64,000 bases of DNA from Calliopum simillimum (lineage: Eukaryota; Arthropoda; Insecta; Diptera; Lauxaniidae), in NCBI GenBank assembly GCA_951812925.1, contig OX638370.1, positions 106,158,897-106,222,896 of the forward strand, in the 5' to 3' direction. This document shows, piece after piece, positions 1 to 13,230 of this stretch. The position numbers and the translations under genes were made by a program. A model generated the notes under the pieces. It was given only the letters and a program-made list of their open reading frames with translations, was not told the DNA's origin and made no database searches. Within the stretch, counting starts at the first letter, position 1. Each line of letters starts with the position of its first letter.

Positions 1-190
1 GAGGTCGCTGATTACGAATCTGGTGTTAGATTTTTAAAGAAGAAAATTGCGGACTCAAAATGGCGGATGATTTGCATGAATATTCAACCAATAAAAAAAT
101 TTACTCTGAGGCTCATGAGGTCACTGATTACGCATCTGATATTAGATTTTTGAAAAACAAAATGGCGGATTCGAAATGGCAAAAAACAAC
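1..190. repeat. 116-bp tandem repeat, cut by window edge
   Basis: The motif GAGGTC(G/A)CTGATTACG at position 1 recurs at 117, so the unit is 116 bp. Both copies continue with ...TTAGATTTTT and an AAAATGGCGGAT stretch. The second copy degenerates after about 190. The array probably continues to the left of the window. No coding content is visible. Confidence 0.75.
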
Positions 191-769
191 GCTTGCACAA
201 TTTTTATATCTTATTTAAAAATTTATTTCAAAACTGTAACTTTAACAGAGTTCTGTGCAACGGTAAATTGATCTACATTAAAATGGCTTTTAGATTCATT
301 TAACATAAAGTATAAGCTGTAAAATAATATAAAAATTTTATCATTTTGGGCGAGCAACACATATTAGAACTTGTAAAGCAATATGAGTGAAATTTTTCTA
401 TGGGCGCTTCAGGAAAAATTGCGTCAAACACAAAAGGCAAAAAAAGGCACCTCAATTTTTTTATATGTGTTAGAAAAACTTTCAATCTTTTTAAATCCAA
501 AAAATCTTGGTGGTATGACGTGGTATAAATTAGTTTTGAACTTTTTTCATAACCATTGCAAACAGATTTTTTGAAATAATTTGATTTTAAGGTAATCACA
601 ATTATCAAAAATGCATAAATTATTGCAAGTTTTGAATGAAAAGGTTCGATAGTATTTTCTTTTACAAAGAGTTTCCATATTTTAACATTAAAATCGGTTC
701 ATTTTTACAGTAACCACATAATTTTTACAGTGAACATTAAGTTTTTACTATTTACTCACAGCATTTTGC
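191..769. other. AT-rich intronic DNA, nothing recognised
   Basis: Two short opposed ORFs (300-608 minus, 383-574 plus) overlap here. Their composition is low in complexity and I see no domain. It lies in the third intron of the dpr-like gene. Confidence 0.5.
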
Positions 770-1262
770 GTCTAAGAAGCGTACTTTTGGAAAAATCCCA
801 AGAGAATTGTAGGAATACCTGGATCTTTTTTACAAATGTTTTCAAGAGGGCATGGTACCTCCCACATAAAAAAAAAAGTTTCAAAATGTTATACTGAAAG
901 TGTTTTTAGAGGTAATCCAAGCAAATTGCACTCAGATACTAGGAATAGTGAATGCAAACTCTAAACAGAAATTTAGTTGATTCGGACCATAGAGCGTGGC
1001 ACCTCCCATACACTAAATGGGAGGTTATGTACAAAATTTCACAAAGATACTAGGAATAGTTATGAAACGCTCTGAACAAATAGCAAGCAAACTCAGACAA
1101 GAGGACGTGGCACCTCCAATAGAAGTAACATTTTCAAAATGCTGTTAATCAAACTTTATTTGTGGTAATGGAACCAAAAATATAATAGTGGAAGCTCTGA
1201 GCAAAAACTAAATGAATGCCAACAAGGAAGCGTAGCACCTGCCTTACAAGCAAAATTTTTAA
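770..1262. repeat. Degenerate ~110-140 bp tandem repeat (GTGGCACCTCC array)
   Basis: Four copies of a block centred on GCGTGGCACCTCC occur near 853, 993, 1103 and 1229. Each is accompanied by variants of GATACTAGGAATAGT and GCAAACTC(T/A). Spacing varies from about 110 to 140 bp, so this is an old, drifting array. The GGCACC core resembles the 18-bp array at 12795. Confidence 0.6.
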
Positions 1263-4040
1263 AATTCCACAGTACGGGGTATTTAATTTTTGACCAGGCA
1301 ACAGTAACACCCATACTAGTTTTCCATAATAAATGTTATCAGATAGTGTCGTTTGATGTATTTTTCATAAATTTCAATACAAAAGTAATATGATATGCCA
1401 ACTTTTAGTTATGTTCACTAACTGTTATGTTCGTGTTGCCGATGTTTTAAATTTAATACAAATAATTAAGCACAAACTAATTATGGCAAATATTTATAGG
1501 TAATGCAATAATGTACCAGATACTTTACATGGTTGACTTGGTGTTTTGTTTTCAATAGGTTGGTCAGCATGGCAATAATTTAATTTAATTAAACTGAAAT
1601 TACAGCATTCATTATGCTCTCATTACACATACTTAAATAATATATAATATATACATGTGTATGGATATGAGGGTTGTGTATCATTCACAACAACATGAAA
1701 ATTGAAGCAAAAAAAAAAACCTGACACTCTGGGTGGTTCTAAAATTAACACAAAAAAATCAGTTAAATTATTCAATTAAAATTATTAAAATTTTGGATTT
1801 ATGTAACAAAATTAAGCAAACCATACCTTTTTTTGGGTTAATAAAAGGAAAATCCTGCTCAATTGGGTAATCTTGCGGGATATCGAAATGATAAAAAGGG
1901 TTAGTGAAATGATATTGAAAATAAAAATTGCCTGCTTTATGTTTCATTTAATTTTTCGATATAAAGTATATTTCTAGAGTAATTAGCGCCTCCTGATTCC
2001 AAATAATTTTATATAGTAGTATGATGTATCAGACATTGCAATTATCAGTCGATATCTTTTTATGGTAGAAAACAAGTAAGTATATTGGAGTCGTGAAAGT
2101 TTAGAAGGAAATAAAAGGGAATAAAGTAGTTTATAGAGCTATACGAAAATATATTATTTCTAAAAAATTTTTGAAAATTGCAATATAAATCTATCTTGTT
2201 TCAGTTAGAAAGCGCTTTAGTAATTTCATTAGTGCTGTTTACGAAAAAACAGTCAATAAACAAACTTCCTAAATAACTTATGTTTCATATAATTGTCATG
2301 TCAGGTTTTATTTCCCAATCTCTTTTATTACATTATTTTTTGTATTTAGTCTGATTTTTTCATTAAATTGATGTAAAGATATTTCTTCGCATGACTTTCT
2401 TATCTTATAAATCATATGAATTTTGAGAAATTTCAATTTTGCGTATCGTTTCACTCACTCACTCTGCATGTGTTGCCATCGTCCGTCCTCGTTGTTAGCA
2501 TTCAACGAATGTATGTCCTGTTCCCATTATTTTTCACTTGCATGTTTATTTTATTTGCATACATTTCTGCACTGGCGCGCGCACACACACACACACACAC
2601 ATACATCTTGCGTTTTCATCATCCGGTGCAGCATCCTTCCGGCAGTCAAGCAGCAGCTAGCAAACGAAGCTGCAGAGCATTTGACTTCCTTCGTCGTGTG
2701 TTGTGTACAGTACATACTTACTGTATAAATCGCGTATGTCCTGTGACCTTGCTTGTTTGCATGTATGCAGCACATACACATTTATGCAATTTTTGTGTTG
2801 TTGTGTTGACATTTATCATCGCTTGACATAATCTTGTGATTTTGTCAAGTTGATCTTTGTGTGTAGAGAGAGAGAGAGCTAGCGAGAGTAAATCGTGTGT
2901 GGCATGCGAAAGGATACGTATTTGTTTTTATTAAATTTAAATTTTGCATATCATCAGTGTGTGAATTTATTTTCCTGTCAGATGTGGAAAATATATATGA
3001 AATCCTTACGTGATTTCTTTTGAAATTTTTCTTTGTTGAAGACAAAGTGTTCTTTGAGGTTGAGGTATTTTCCATTACAGAAACCAATGTTCATTCCATT
3101 GCCAAGGTTAATTGCTTCCAAAGTCATTGTGCTCCTTGTGCGTGCATTGGCCTTTAAATGATTGGTCTTTATTTCTTTATTTTATTTCCGTATTTGTGGT
3201 AAATGATGACAACTTTTGTTATATAAATTTTCCACTAACAATAAAACACACACAAACAAAGTAAGTGACGTAAAAATACTGTACGATATTGCGTATATAA
3301 CTTTATTATCTAGCCAAACTAAGCACACAAGTAAACGCTTACACACACACACATTGATATTTATGTGTGTTAGTGGTGTATATCACAATTTGTGCGTAAA
3401 ATGAACTCAGCAGAAAAAGTCGTAATTAAAATTGATATCAAACAGTTTCCAGCTCATGGAATTGCGTTCATTATTTATTGAACTAATTGATTGACATGTG
3501 TATCCATATGTTCATATCATTTATGTAAGTATGTGTACTCTGCGTGTGTATTTGCCTTATTTTGAGCAAAATTTTTCTAGTATATTTCGTATGGCTATTA
3601 TGCACAAAAGGACTTTGTCTAACAAAACTAAGCAAAGCAGCAAAATAGGATGTTCCATCACATTGTGCAAATTTCTCTCTCTGCCTGTGCAAATATAATA
3701 AGCTGTATGGCGTCATATACGAATTGCCGCACAGTGCCGTTAAATTAAACTTTCTTGGACAAATTTGATATGGAAGCTCAACACCTGATGATTATTTAGA
3801 CGAGTCCATTGCCATACAGAAAAAGTGTTTTTATTCGTTGATTTAAATTGAAATAATTCTTTCGGCATATTGTAAGACTTTTCACAAAATATAATGACTT
3901 TGGTGAAAACTGGTGTGGGGTAAGAAACTAAATTTTTCTATGGAAATTTTTTTTGTCCGGAAAAAAATTTCACAAAAATAGTACGAAAAAAAATTTTAAG
4001 TTCTGTATCAAATGATTCTCAAATAGTACTCTGGTTCTTG
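1263..4040. other. Intronic AT-rich DNA with microsatellites
   Basis: I see no exon or element with clear ends. It holds a (CA)n run at about 2577-2604, a short (AG)n run near 2866-2880 and CA-rich bits near 3340. The ORFs of 60-136 codons here are built from these runs and look spurious. Confidence 0.5.
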
Positions 4041-6028
4041 TAGTCTATTGATTAGGTCATTTTAAACAAAGTAAGACGTTCACGAGTCTTTATTACAGAA
4101 ATCTGTCAGTTGGTCATTAAAGATGAAGAAACAGCGGTGTGCTATTAAATAAGAGGTTGGGAATCGGGGAAAATGCACCCTTAACAGTTCTTTCAAAATA
4201 TATAGCGAACGAAGCAAAACTTCGATATATTTTTTTTGAAAATTTTTTGTAGAAAATTAAATTTTGAATCGAAATAGTTTATTCAAAAAATTTAAAAAAA
4301 ATTTTTTATGCTAAAAATTTGAAACCAAAAAAATAAGCAAAAAAAAATTAATTAAAAGGTGAGTAAAATTTTCTATAAAATGATTTATTTAAAAATCTCT
4401 TATGTCAAATATTTACCGAAATGTGGTCACTCAAACATACAAATTTTGTCTATGCGGTCCAAAAAACGGTTTTTATTAGAAACCAAAGCGTCTTACGAAA
4501 AAAATGTAAGAGGCAAAAAATGCTTAAAATCGTTTAAAGACTACATATGAGCTAATCCTGCGTTGCGAACGTTACATTTGTACGCATATTTTTAAATCGT
4601 CAAATCGCTCTGAACGTTAAACTCTTAATTTGCCTGCAGTGGTATGTTACCCTTTGAGAGTGCTTTCAAAAGACATTTAAAAATATTTCTTGGCTTGCAT
4701 CAGTTACAATATAATCGTGCATAAAGTGCTGTTCGATCGTTCCAAAAAACAAAAGTCATTGTAGAGATCAATGTGCAGTTTCAAAATTTTTAGCGAACCT
4801 TGCAGTCTAAATAAAAAAAGCAAAATTCTATGAAGAAAGAGGAATATTTGAGCATATCGAAACTGCTTTTGAGGGAATCAAAGAGTCCTTCGCTCGTACA
4901 AAAATTTAACTTTTGTGTGTTGCGAACGTTACGTTGCGAACGTTACATTGCGAACGTTACAGTTTTTACTCTACATATATATGTACATAGTGTATTCGCT
5001 TTATTTATTTGTGGAAATGGTTGTAAAGAAGTGCAGTGCACACAAAAGTAAATTTTTTTCTTGGCACCGCATCTCACGATAAAAATACGCTGTTGCAGCT
5101 CAACCACCAGATCGATTTTTATGAAATTTGGAATGCAACGTTATTAAAGACTTTTAGTTATGTAGCACGCCCTTGGAGGCAAAATGCATTTCCTCCGGTA
5201 AGCCGGTGTACCAATTTTAAAGAAACTCGGAAAGCGTATTAAAAACTCCTAGTTATTTAGTGGTCGATACCACTCACTTAATGGCAAAATGCGCTGTTAC
5301 GGCAACTTTTTAATTTTTCTTTTGGGTGATCTTTTTTCGGATATGCCCATATGATTTTTAACATAGTTTTTGGGAACATTTTTAATTTTTCAAAACTTGG
5401 TCAAAAAAAAAAAAAAATAAAAAAAAAATTCTAAAGAAAGTTCTCACGTATTTTCTGGATGATTCTAAGCATTTTTTTCCTTAAACACTTTTTTCGTAAA
5501 ATGCCGTGTTTTAAGTAATAACCATTGTTCCGACCGCATAAAGAAAATTTCCATGTTCCATCGGCCATATTTCGGTAAAATTTGAAAATTTTAATAAGTC
5601 ATTTTAAAGAAAATTTTACTTTCTTTTTTTATGTTGAACACCATCTCTGCCCATAAAAAAAAATATAGGCAAAAGAGCAAAAAACACAAAAATTCGTTTA
5701 TTTTTGCTTTTCTTTTTTCTTTTTTGTTTCAAAATTTTTGGTAGAAGATATTTTTTTTAAATTTTTTGAATAAAATATTTCGATGGTAAATTTAATTTTT
5801 TACAAAAAGTTTTCTAAGAAAAATATCGAAATTTTGCTTCGTTCGATAGATATTTTGAAAAAACTGTAAATGGTGCATTTCTGCCCTCTCTCCGATTTCC
5901 AGCCTCTAATTTAACTGCACCCCGCGGTTTTTCATCTCTAATGACCAATTAACCGATTTCGGTAATAAAAGCCCGTGAACGTCTTATTTCCTTTTTAGCA
6001 TGTTTTCTACGACCTATTCAGTAGACTA
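4041..6028. mobile_element. Foldback transposon remnant, ~2 kb
   Basis: The two halves are inverted copies. The left end TAGTCTATTGATTAGGTC (4041) matches the reverse complement of GACCTATTCAGTAGACTA (6011-6028) with two mismatches. The match continues inward through AAGACGTTCACG, TTGGTCATTA(A/G)AGATGAA and CGAACGAAGCAAAA on both sides, with scattered differences. I cannot define a target-site duplication. There is no transposase, so it is non-autonomous. Near 4490-4530 and 5450-5510 it carries the inverted module also present in the elements at 53735 and 59895. Confidence 0.8.
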
Positions 6029-6132
6029 TTTTACAGTATTAATTTTTTGCTATAAACCATTTTACTAGCGATTCTAGATTAGAAGACACATTTCTGTAGG
6101 TTGGTACTTTCTTCATAGTGAAACGTCTCAAA

Positions 6133-6290
6133 TCTTATGTCCATATTCACCTAAATTGAATATTCACCCTTGGCTTCAAGTATACGCACCACCATAATAT
6201 ATTCACCTCAACTGAAATATTTATCTCAACTGATATATTCACCTCAAGTGAAATATTCACCTGAAGTGAAATAATTACGTCAACTAAAGA
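6133..6290 (+). repeat. ~19-bp minisatellite (ATATTCACCTCAACTGAA)
   Basis: About seven degenerate copies of ATATTCACCTCAA(C/G)TGAA follow one another. A typical run is ...CACCTCAACTGAAATATT... followed by ...CACCTCAAGTGAAATATT. It is non-coding and intronic. Confidence 0.75.
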
Positions 6291-6389
6291 ACGAAAAGAT
6301 CGAAAAAAAATGTTTAAACGTTGAAAGCTTAAAGATAATGTGCAGAGGTCTCGTATCTCTTAGGTATGTCTAGGGTTGTTAGTACTTTA

Positions 6390-6745
6390 ATTTGGAAACG
6401 TTTTCCATAACTTCTGAAACCTCCTGCACACCATCTGGTGAACAGTGTCGTAGTCTGTGCGGGTAATACTTATTATAGTATTCATCAAGCTTATATGATA
6501 GTGTATTTTTAAGATCTTAGGCTGGGAAGGTTTTTCGTACCTTCTGACGACCCCTGGACGCCATCTGGTGAACAGTGTCGTAGTCTGTGTGTAATATTTA
6601 TTAAAGTATTCATCAATCGTTCGTGATAGTATAATTTTAAGGTTTTAAGCTGGGAAGGATTTTCATATTTTCTAAAGGCTTCTGGACGCCATATGGTGAA
6701 CAGTGTCGTAGTCTATGCGCATAATACTTATTATGGTATCCACCA
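6390..6745 (+). repeat. 129-bp tandem repeat, ~2.8 copies
   Basis: CCAT(C/A)TGGTGAACAGTGTCG starts at 6431, 6561 and 6689, a period of 128-130 bp. The flanks of each copy also match (GCTGGGAAGG upstream, then TAATA(C/T)TTATTA downstream). Identity between copies looks around 80-85 percent by eye. Confidence 0.85.
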
Positions 6746-8851
6746 AGTCGAAATTTTCGAATAATAAATCTTGAATTTTACCGACATAGGTTAAACAACA
6801 CTACATAGTATCCATATTCGACATGTCCACTAAAATGGTCAAGGAGCTTAACATCGGATAATTGAATGCAGAAACCCCGATATATCTCGTCCGAAAAAAT
6901 CATTTAAAGAATAAATATTGGAGATGTTAAAGAAATTATAAATCAATCTTGAAAAACATAACACACTGTTTGTAAAGTATTATTAAGAAATAGAAAACCC
7001 ATAGTTTTAAGTAAAAGAAACCAATTTATCTGCTGAAGGAATTCCAGCAAGTAAATAAATAAATATTTTTCTAAACTGAAAGTTTTGGATTGTCTTTTAG
7101 TTTGACCCTAGACACCGCTGCAGCTTGCTTCAGCCCTAGACCAAAACAATCGTTGCAATAGGGAAGCTTCAACAATAAGTGTTTCACCATATACATAAGT
7201 TCAAGTGGTGCATATTGCCAAAATGGATGGATACTAGATCTGTTTCTGCACTTTTGTTTTGCTTGATTCGCTTTAACTAAATTTAAATTGAGCTTTGCAA
7301 AGGGTTACAAAAAAGAAAGAAAATTTTTTCATAACTGACTGCCATAAAAGAACCTCGCTTGATAAATTTCCCCATACTTTAAATTTTTAATTTTCTCGAA
7401 ATCACTGTGACATAGAAATTTAACTTTGGCAAGTTCCAAATGGTTTCTTATTTAGAATTATTTTAAATTTAAATTGAAAAACTCTCAAGTTTTCCTTCTT
7501 CATAAAATAGCAATTTTACTTAATAATCATAATTTAATCTTTGCATTCCTTGCATTTTCTTTATTTATTCGAAACAACTGACCCAAAACATTTAGTTTTG
7601 TCTTGTGTCTATGGTCAAACACTTTCGGAAAATCATTAGTTATCTTTTGAAAAAGGAAAAAAAGAAAAGAACAAAATCATGCTTATCTACACTAACAAAT
7701 ACAGACAGACTAATTAGTTTTATGCTTGTAAGTTTTTGCATATATATATATGTAAAGTTTTCTGCCACTTACTGGTTGCGTTTTTTTTTTTTTTTTTTCA
7801 TTTGATAATTTCACGAGTAATGGTGCGCTGAATAATATGAATGGTAAAGTAAAAGTGCTGGAAAGTGTAGTAAATACATTTATGCAGATATGTTTGTGTA
7901 GGTGGCGATTGCAAAAAAAAAAAAACACAAAAATCGCTGAAAAAAACATATTATTGAGAAACACCCAAAGCGACAAAGGACACCATTGCGTGGCGATTTA
8001 TCATAATTAAAGGACGAGATATACAAACACACGCTAACGTTGGCTGCACGAAAAGTAAACTCTGGACAGTGGACATTCGACGATGTGCCGAGCAGGGAAC
8101 AAAGTACCAAGCATGTAACGCTTAAGTGAAAAAAGTTGCGAATAATTAATTGAATTGAATTTAAGTATAATGGCAAACAAAAGGAGAAAGAGATAGAGAT
8201 TGATATGGAGAAAGGAAGGAACTGATATCATTAAGTTAAACACAAAAGTGTGTGCGACTAGGAATGTGTGTTTTTTAAGGTATGGTAACGATTTTAATGT
8301 TGATAAAGTGGAAAACAAAAAACGTTCCACCAATTCACATCATTGCAAGTTCACTGTTTTATAAAAGATGGATGCCCACAAAAAACTGATACTTCTCAAA
8401 AATCGCAGAAAATAGCATTATAGAATGAATAATATTAACTCATTATTCTTTACTTTAAACGAAATTGGTAATATAAATGAGCCCAAGTACAGCCGAAAAT
8501 TTTATATCTTGTGCAAATTCATATTTAAGAAAAAATACAGTACAAAAAAAATTTCCAAATGAGGAGTAATTTTTCGAAGGCCATAGTTCAACTTACAAAC
8601 TTGAACAAACCTAAGAATGCCATCAAAATTATCATGATAAAATAAATAGTCCTTTTCAAAAGTCATCACAAAAAAGTGATATATCTAAGGAAAACTAGTG
8701 ATTAAATACTGAAAACAGCACTGAAAGATTTTTCTAATTACTGAAATTTTATTTTAAATTTAAATCAGCCCCTTTGAAAAACCACTGCGTATATAACAGA
8801 TTTTCTCAAAACATTTTTTCCTCAGCTATTTAACTCATAGGATAACCCCGG
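6746..8851. other. Intronic DNA, nothing recognised
   Basis: It is AT-rich with a long poly-T at about 7779-7799. The minus-strand ORFs at 7710-8333 are rich in F, L and S from T-rich DNA. They have no start context, splice signals or domain that I can support. Confidence 0.5.
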
Positions 8852-9047
8852 GAAATGTGGCACCCCCATGTGATATGGCACCCCTTTTTTGTAGCAATTA
8901 AGTAAGGACAAATTTATTTCATTTACCCGAAAGACTAAGTGGAAAACAGTTCGTTTAGCTTCAGATGCTATAGTTACTTATTTGAGAGACAAAAAAAAAT
9001 GTAAACATCTGTGCGGTGAGTACTTAATACATTTGGTGCATATGGGC
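8852..9047 (+). repeat. Dispersed repeat, copy A (short GGCACC array)
   Basis: This block shares three collinear landmarks with 12795-13226. They are GTGATATGGCACCCC (8870), AGTTCGTTTAGCT...AGTTACTTAT (8948-8985) and GCGGTGAGTA...TGGTGCATAT (9012-9043). Copy A holds only about two units of the 18-bp array that is expanded in copy B. The family is unknown. Confidence 0.6.
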
Positions 9048-12000
9048 ATTTTCCAGGTGACGAACGTGACCGTTGTACACATTTAAAGTGCAGAAAAAGT
9101 GGAAATAAAACATATTTTTATTTTAGTTTTTACTATACATTAAAGTTCCTAGGTAGCACTATAATAAGTGCCAACTTTAATAACAGGTGAAGTCGCGGCT
9201 TCAAGATACACATAAAAGAAGACACAAAACGAACGTGACAAAAATAGAAGTAGTTTTGTGCCGATTCAAAGAAAGTTAGAATTCAGCGAATCCAGTCAGA
9301 ATTTTAAAGTGCGACTAATTTTAAAACCTTATGCAATAATGTTACTTTTTAATGTATTTCCTTATATTCAATATCTTCTGTACTTTTCTTTGTTTTGATC
9401 ATAATATAATCTGAATCGATACGTGACAACATGACCGTGACATTTTTTTCCACTATGCAAATTTTAAATTGAAAACCTTTCAAAAATCCAGGATTTCCCA
9501 GTGAATGTTGGATCACTTTATTTGGAGTTAGGTGGCATCACCAATTTTTGCAAAGGATGTCATTTGTCCCTATCCATTTTACATTTGTACTAAATCTTAT
9601 GAATTTTATGTACGTTAAACAGTTTTTGAGAAATGATGATTTAGATTTTTGCTCACTGTGGACCTTATGGTGATATAGTTCGGGTGCCATTTCGCCCTTT
9701 GCATGTTATGAAATATTAGGGAGTACAAGTATACAGCTTTTAAACGTTCTCTGTCTCCAGAATCGCAGAAAATTGTCAGGTATGTCCTTCAGTGATTCCA
9801 TTTTGATTTTAACCGGTTTAAATTGAGTTTTTTTATGTTTTAGAAAACTTTCGGAACCTTTGAACACAAGTGATATAACGCCAGAAGTCAAGTAGAAAAA
9901 TAAAAGTTTGAAGGGGAAAACCTAATCAATGCAACGTATTGTGGTTCCAAAGAAGACGTTTTATAAACGTTCTGTGGTTACAAGTTATGCTTCTTCCGAT
10001 TAAGGTGAAGAAAATATTTTATTCCAAATTGAGTGTAATGATTAGGTTTTGTTCAGAAAATCACATAATTTGATTCTGCATTGAAATTTTTTCAATTTCA
10101 TTAAACAGCATCGGCGTAGGTGATGACAAGCATCGGTGTTTACAAGTGCGAACACTGGCCGCTATTCAACATTTTTTTTCTCAGTAAATTTTGTACACCT
10201 TTTTCTTCATATTTTAATTTTCTTTTCAATTTCCGCTGGGCAAAGAAATTGGAGACTCCTCAAATTGTTTGCGGAGTTCTTGGGTCGATACTCAAAAGGG
10301 CAGGACTACAGCATTTAGGGGCTGTGCATAAACCTTGTGACTCTAAAATTCGACCATTGACACCCATCCCCTATGTGACGGTAGCGTAGAGTAAAAACTT
10401 AAAAAATAAACAAATCGTGACTCTTGTGTGGACCCCTTTCCTCCTCTTAGGAGTTTCACGAGGAATATGGACATATCCTTATCAGGTCCTCTTACACTGT
10501 TTGGAGACTAACTGCGTACAATTCAGTTACGAAGTCCTCAATACAATTTGGAATAGAATATGCCGATGAATAGATGATCGCCGCTATGCATACTCAGGAT
10601 GCCTAGCGAGATCTTGTTTAAATATTTCCTTATCCAAGCTCGCGGAACTCCATGTGGATGGACCTCTTCTCGCTTGCCTGCAAAAGCGTTATGAGACCCA
10701 TGCCGAGAACTGCAGAGGATGGGGGTCAAGATAAATACAATTTTATCGCGTACAGAGCCAACCAGTGAGCTGGCGAGCTCCGGTACTTGATTGCCTTATC
10801 GGTATATTTGGGACCACTTCAAATGTGGTTCTTCCATATCTGTATATTATGGGTATAGATTTTTAAAACTTAATTCAAATAAAAAAATGTGGCTATCAAA
10901 AATCAAATAAAACTGGCCGGTGGCACTATCCACACCTCTAAAATTCTTGGCAAAAATTTGGCTGCGGGCAAACAAATTGTTCCAGCACAAGAATTTTGTC
11001 CAAACTTATGTTGAAATTCTGATACAAAACACCAAACAGGTGAGCTGCAATCAAAGTAATATTTAAAGAACAAATTCTTTTGGAAATGGCTTACTATGTA
11101 GTCCCTTTATGTAATACATTGTACTTCCCTTAAAATTATGGAGGAATATGATTATATTTCAAGAAATTGAAGTTTTGTTATATTTTTGGTACAAAAGTAT
11201 TTTTTTTTTTTTAAATTGATAACACTGATATACAATTATTTCAATTTGTGAAAAAAGACATGCATTTTTTAATTTCTTCTAGGGCTTACAGACTAGTTAG
11301 CTTAAATCTGACAACGGATTTGGATTTTCTGACCACAAATTACCCTAGGTAACATAGTTTATTATAAAAAGAAGCAGATTGAATTTTCTTGGCCGAAAAT
11401 GGGTTAAAATTTTTTATTAGTTCCGGTTTTTTAGCAGTTCAACAAAAAAGGTGCCATTTTTCCGTACTAGCACTCTTCTTTACCATATTTTTTGTTGATT
11501 TTATTGTTTTTTGTATTTGATTTAGTACATCTTGTGACTACTCCTAACCTGTTAAGAAACTCCTATATATGTATGTAATAAACAAGTATCGATATTTTGA
11601 CTCTTCAACTAACCATCTCTATCATGGTCAGCTTGCAGAAATGAAAAAAGGACGCTCACATTTTTCCGTCTAGCAACCAGCATATCATTTGGTTTCCTAA
11701 TTAGTTTAACTTGTTTTCATAAAAATTTTCATTTGTTTTTTGTTTTTCTTTTTATAGCCATGACAGAAAAAAGAAAAAGGAAAAGTTGATAATTTTAAGG
11801 TTGTTAATTTTCATATTTAAAATTGCTTTGCATCATTTTCTTTATTATTTATCTCTCACTCGTGCGATCTGCAATTACATTCGTAATTGCTATGAGAGTA
11901 GGTGTGTTGTACGAGCGCGCTAATAAGGATTCTTCGTCGACGTTGTGTTGTTTTGGGATTGTCCTTGAGCAAAAATATTTTTTATTATTAAAAATGTGAG

Positions 12001-12377
12001 AAAATTATTACTGCAAAATATGAAGGAAAATTTCGTGGAATTGTTTGTTTTTTTTTTTGTTGCATGCAACTGACATTTATAAAAAATAAAAATGTTAATT
12101 TTGAAAAACATTCTAATGAAAGGACTTTTTATCTGTTATTATTTTTTTCCATGGAAATTTTGTCATTGACATGCAAAGATAAAATAATACCTTTATAACA
12201 TAAATCAATTAAAAATTGTAAAGAAAAGTATACCTAATGAGAAGCCAACTTTATGAAAGTGATTTCTTGCACTTTGTGCTGGTACCATACACATATTGTT
12301 TTAATGAAACATTTCTACTTTTAAATGAAATTAAATAAAAAGAAGACTGCAACAAACAACAATTTTAAACAACAAAC
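9048..12377. other. Intronic DNA with an unidentified GC-richer island at ~10430-10830
   Basis: Most of the stretch is AT-rich and featureless. 10430-10830 has clearly higher GC and more mixed sequence, like an old transposon fragment. Its ORF (10538-10729, minus) shows no family motif that I know. I looked here for the next Dpr exon, which should encode a WIRRRD-like Ig strand, and did not find it. Confidence 0.45.
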
Positions 12378-12467
12378 CCAATTTACACCCACTCTGTCCA
12401 CTCCAGATACTTTGCAAACCAGGAACGCTGTGCCTCCCAGTTGGACGGTCGTATTGTGTGCCATCAT
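12378..12467 (-). CDS. dpr12: Dpr12-like protein, coding exon 3 (start of Ig domain 1)
   Basis: This exon encodes 30 residues (78-107 of the predicted protein). It includes NTTVQLGGTAFLVCKV and the ending DRVGVNW. The pattern is the start of an I-set/V-type Ig domain: an N-glycosylation sequon NTT, a beta strand, and C95 as the first disulfide cysteine. It matches the first Ig domain of the Dpr family, neuronal cell-surface proteins that pair with DIPs in synaptic partner choice. The acceptor is ...TTCATTACAG at 12468, and phase 0 fits the preceding exon. The donor after TGG is GTTTGT, a weak match to consensus, chosen because the family motif runs through VNW. The next exon lies outside the window. 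Dpr assignment is strong; the paralogue (dpr12) comes from memory of family sequences. Confidence 0.82.
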
Positions 12468-12794
12468 CTGTAATGAAAAAGTGAAAGGATAATGAATACA
12501 TTTATGGTTTTATATTTTCTAAAGTAATTAGAAGTATAATATTTATTAATGTATTTGCGACTAACAGGTTTTAATATGACAAATCTGCAAATAGTAAAAA
12601 AGCTGTAATTTATTGCAAATATGAACTAAAATTTCTAACCCAAAACGCATTTTTGTAAAGTTCCTTTGAAATACCTCAATCGGTATTCCAGATAAATCCA
12701 GTTTTCTGAAAATGAAGGGTTTTTTTTTTTTTTAAATGGTAAAAAATTCGGAAATTTATGGTGCGAAGTAATGAAATACGGTAAACTGGAGAGA

Positions 12795-12967
12795 GGTGGC
12801 ACCTCCAGGTGATATGGGACCCCAAGGTCATATGGCACCCCAAGGTGATATGGCACCCCAAGGTGATATGGCACTCTCAGGTGATATGACACCCCACGAT
12901 GATTTGGCACCCCAAGGTGATATGGCACCCCAAGGTGATATAGCAGCTCCAGGTGCTATGGCACCCC
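12795..12967 (+). repeat. 18-bp minisatellite (GGTGATATGGCACCCCAA)
   Basis: About nine to ten units of AGGTGATATGGCACCCCA occur with a few substitutions. The unit is a multiple of three, so it stays open in reading frame (YHLGVP repeated on the minus strand). The 97-codon minus ORF over it is an artefact. The array forms one end of dispersed-repeat copy B. Confidence 0.9.
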
Positions 12968-13230
12968 TTTAATTTTCAGTAATTGCAGCTTTCATAGCAT
13001 TTAAATATGGTTGCTGTTTAGTTCAGCTGCACCTCAAAACCGACTAGTGTGCTTTATGGAGAGGCTTCGTTGTGAGTAGTTCGTTTAGCTGTAGTTGCAA
13101 CAATTACTTATGTGTAGGATTTTACAAAATAATTCGGAACTTAAACGACTGACTATTGTTTTTCATACATATATTACGAGAGGCAGCAGAGCGGTGAGTA
13201 TTTGATACAGCTTAATGGTGCATATATCAA
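12968..13230 (+). repeat. Dispersed repeat, copy B body
   Basis: It continues from the 18-bp array. It shares AGTTCGTTTAGCTG...AATTACTTATG (13078-13115) and GCGGTGAGTATTTGATACAG...TGGTGCATAT (13191-13226) with the block at 8852-9047 in the same order and orientation. No terminal structure is visible. Confidence 0.6.

Noticed and set aside
12635..12928. 97-codon ORF with YHLGVP repeats
   Set aside because: The repeat unit is 18 bp, so it stays in frame by arithmetic. It reads antisense across a minisatellite.
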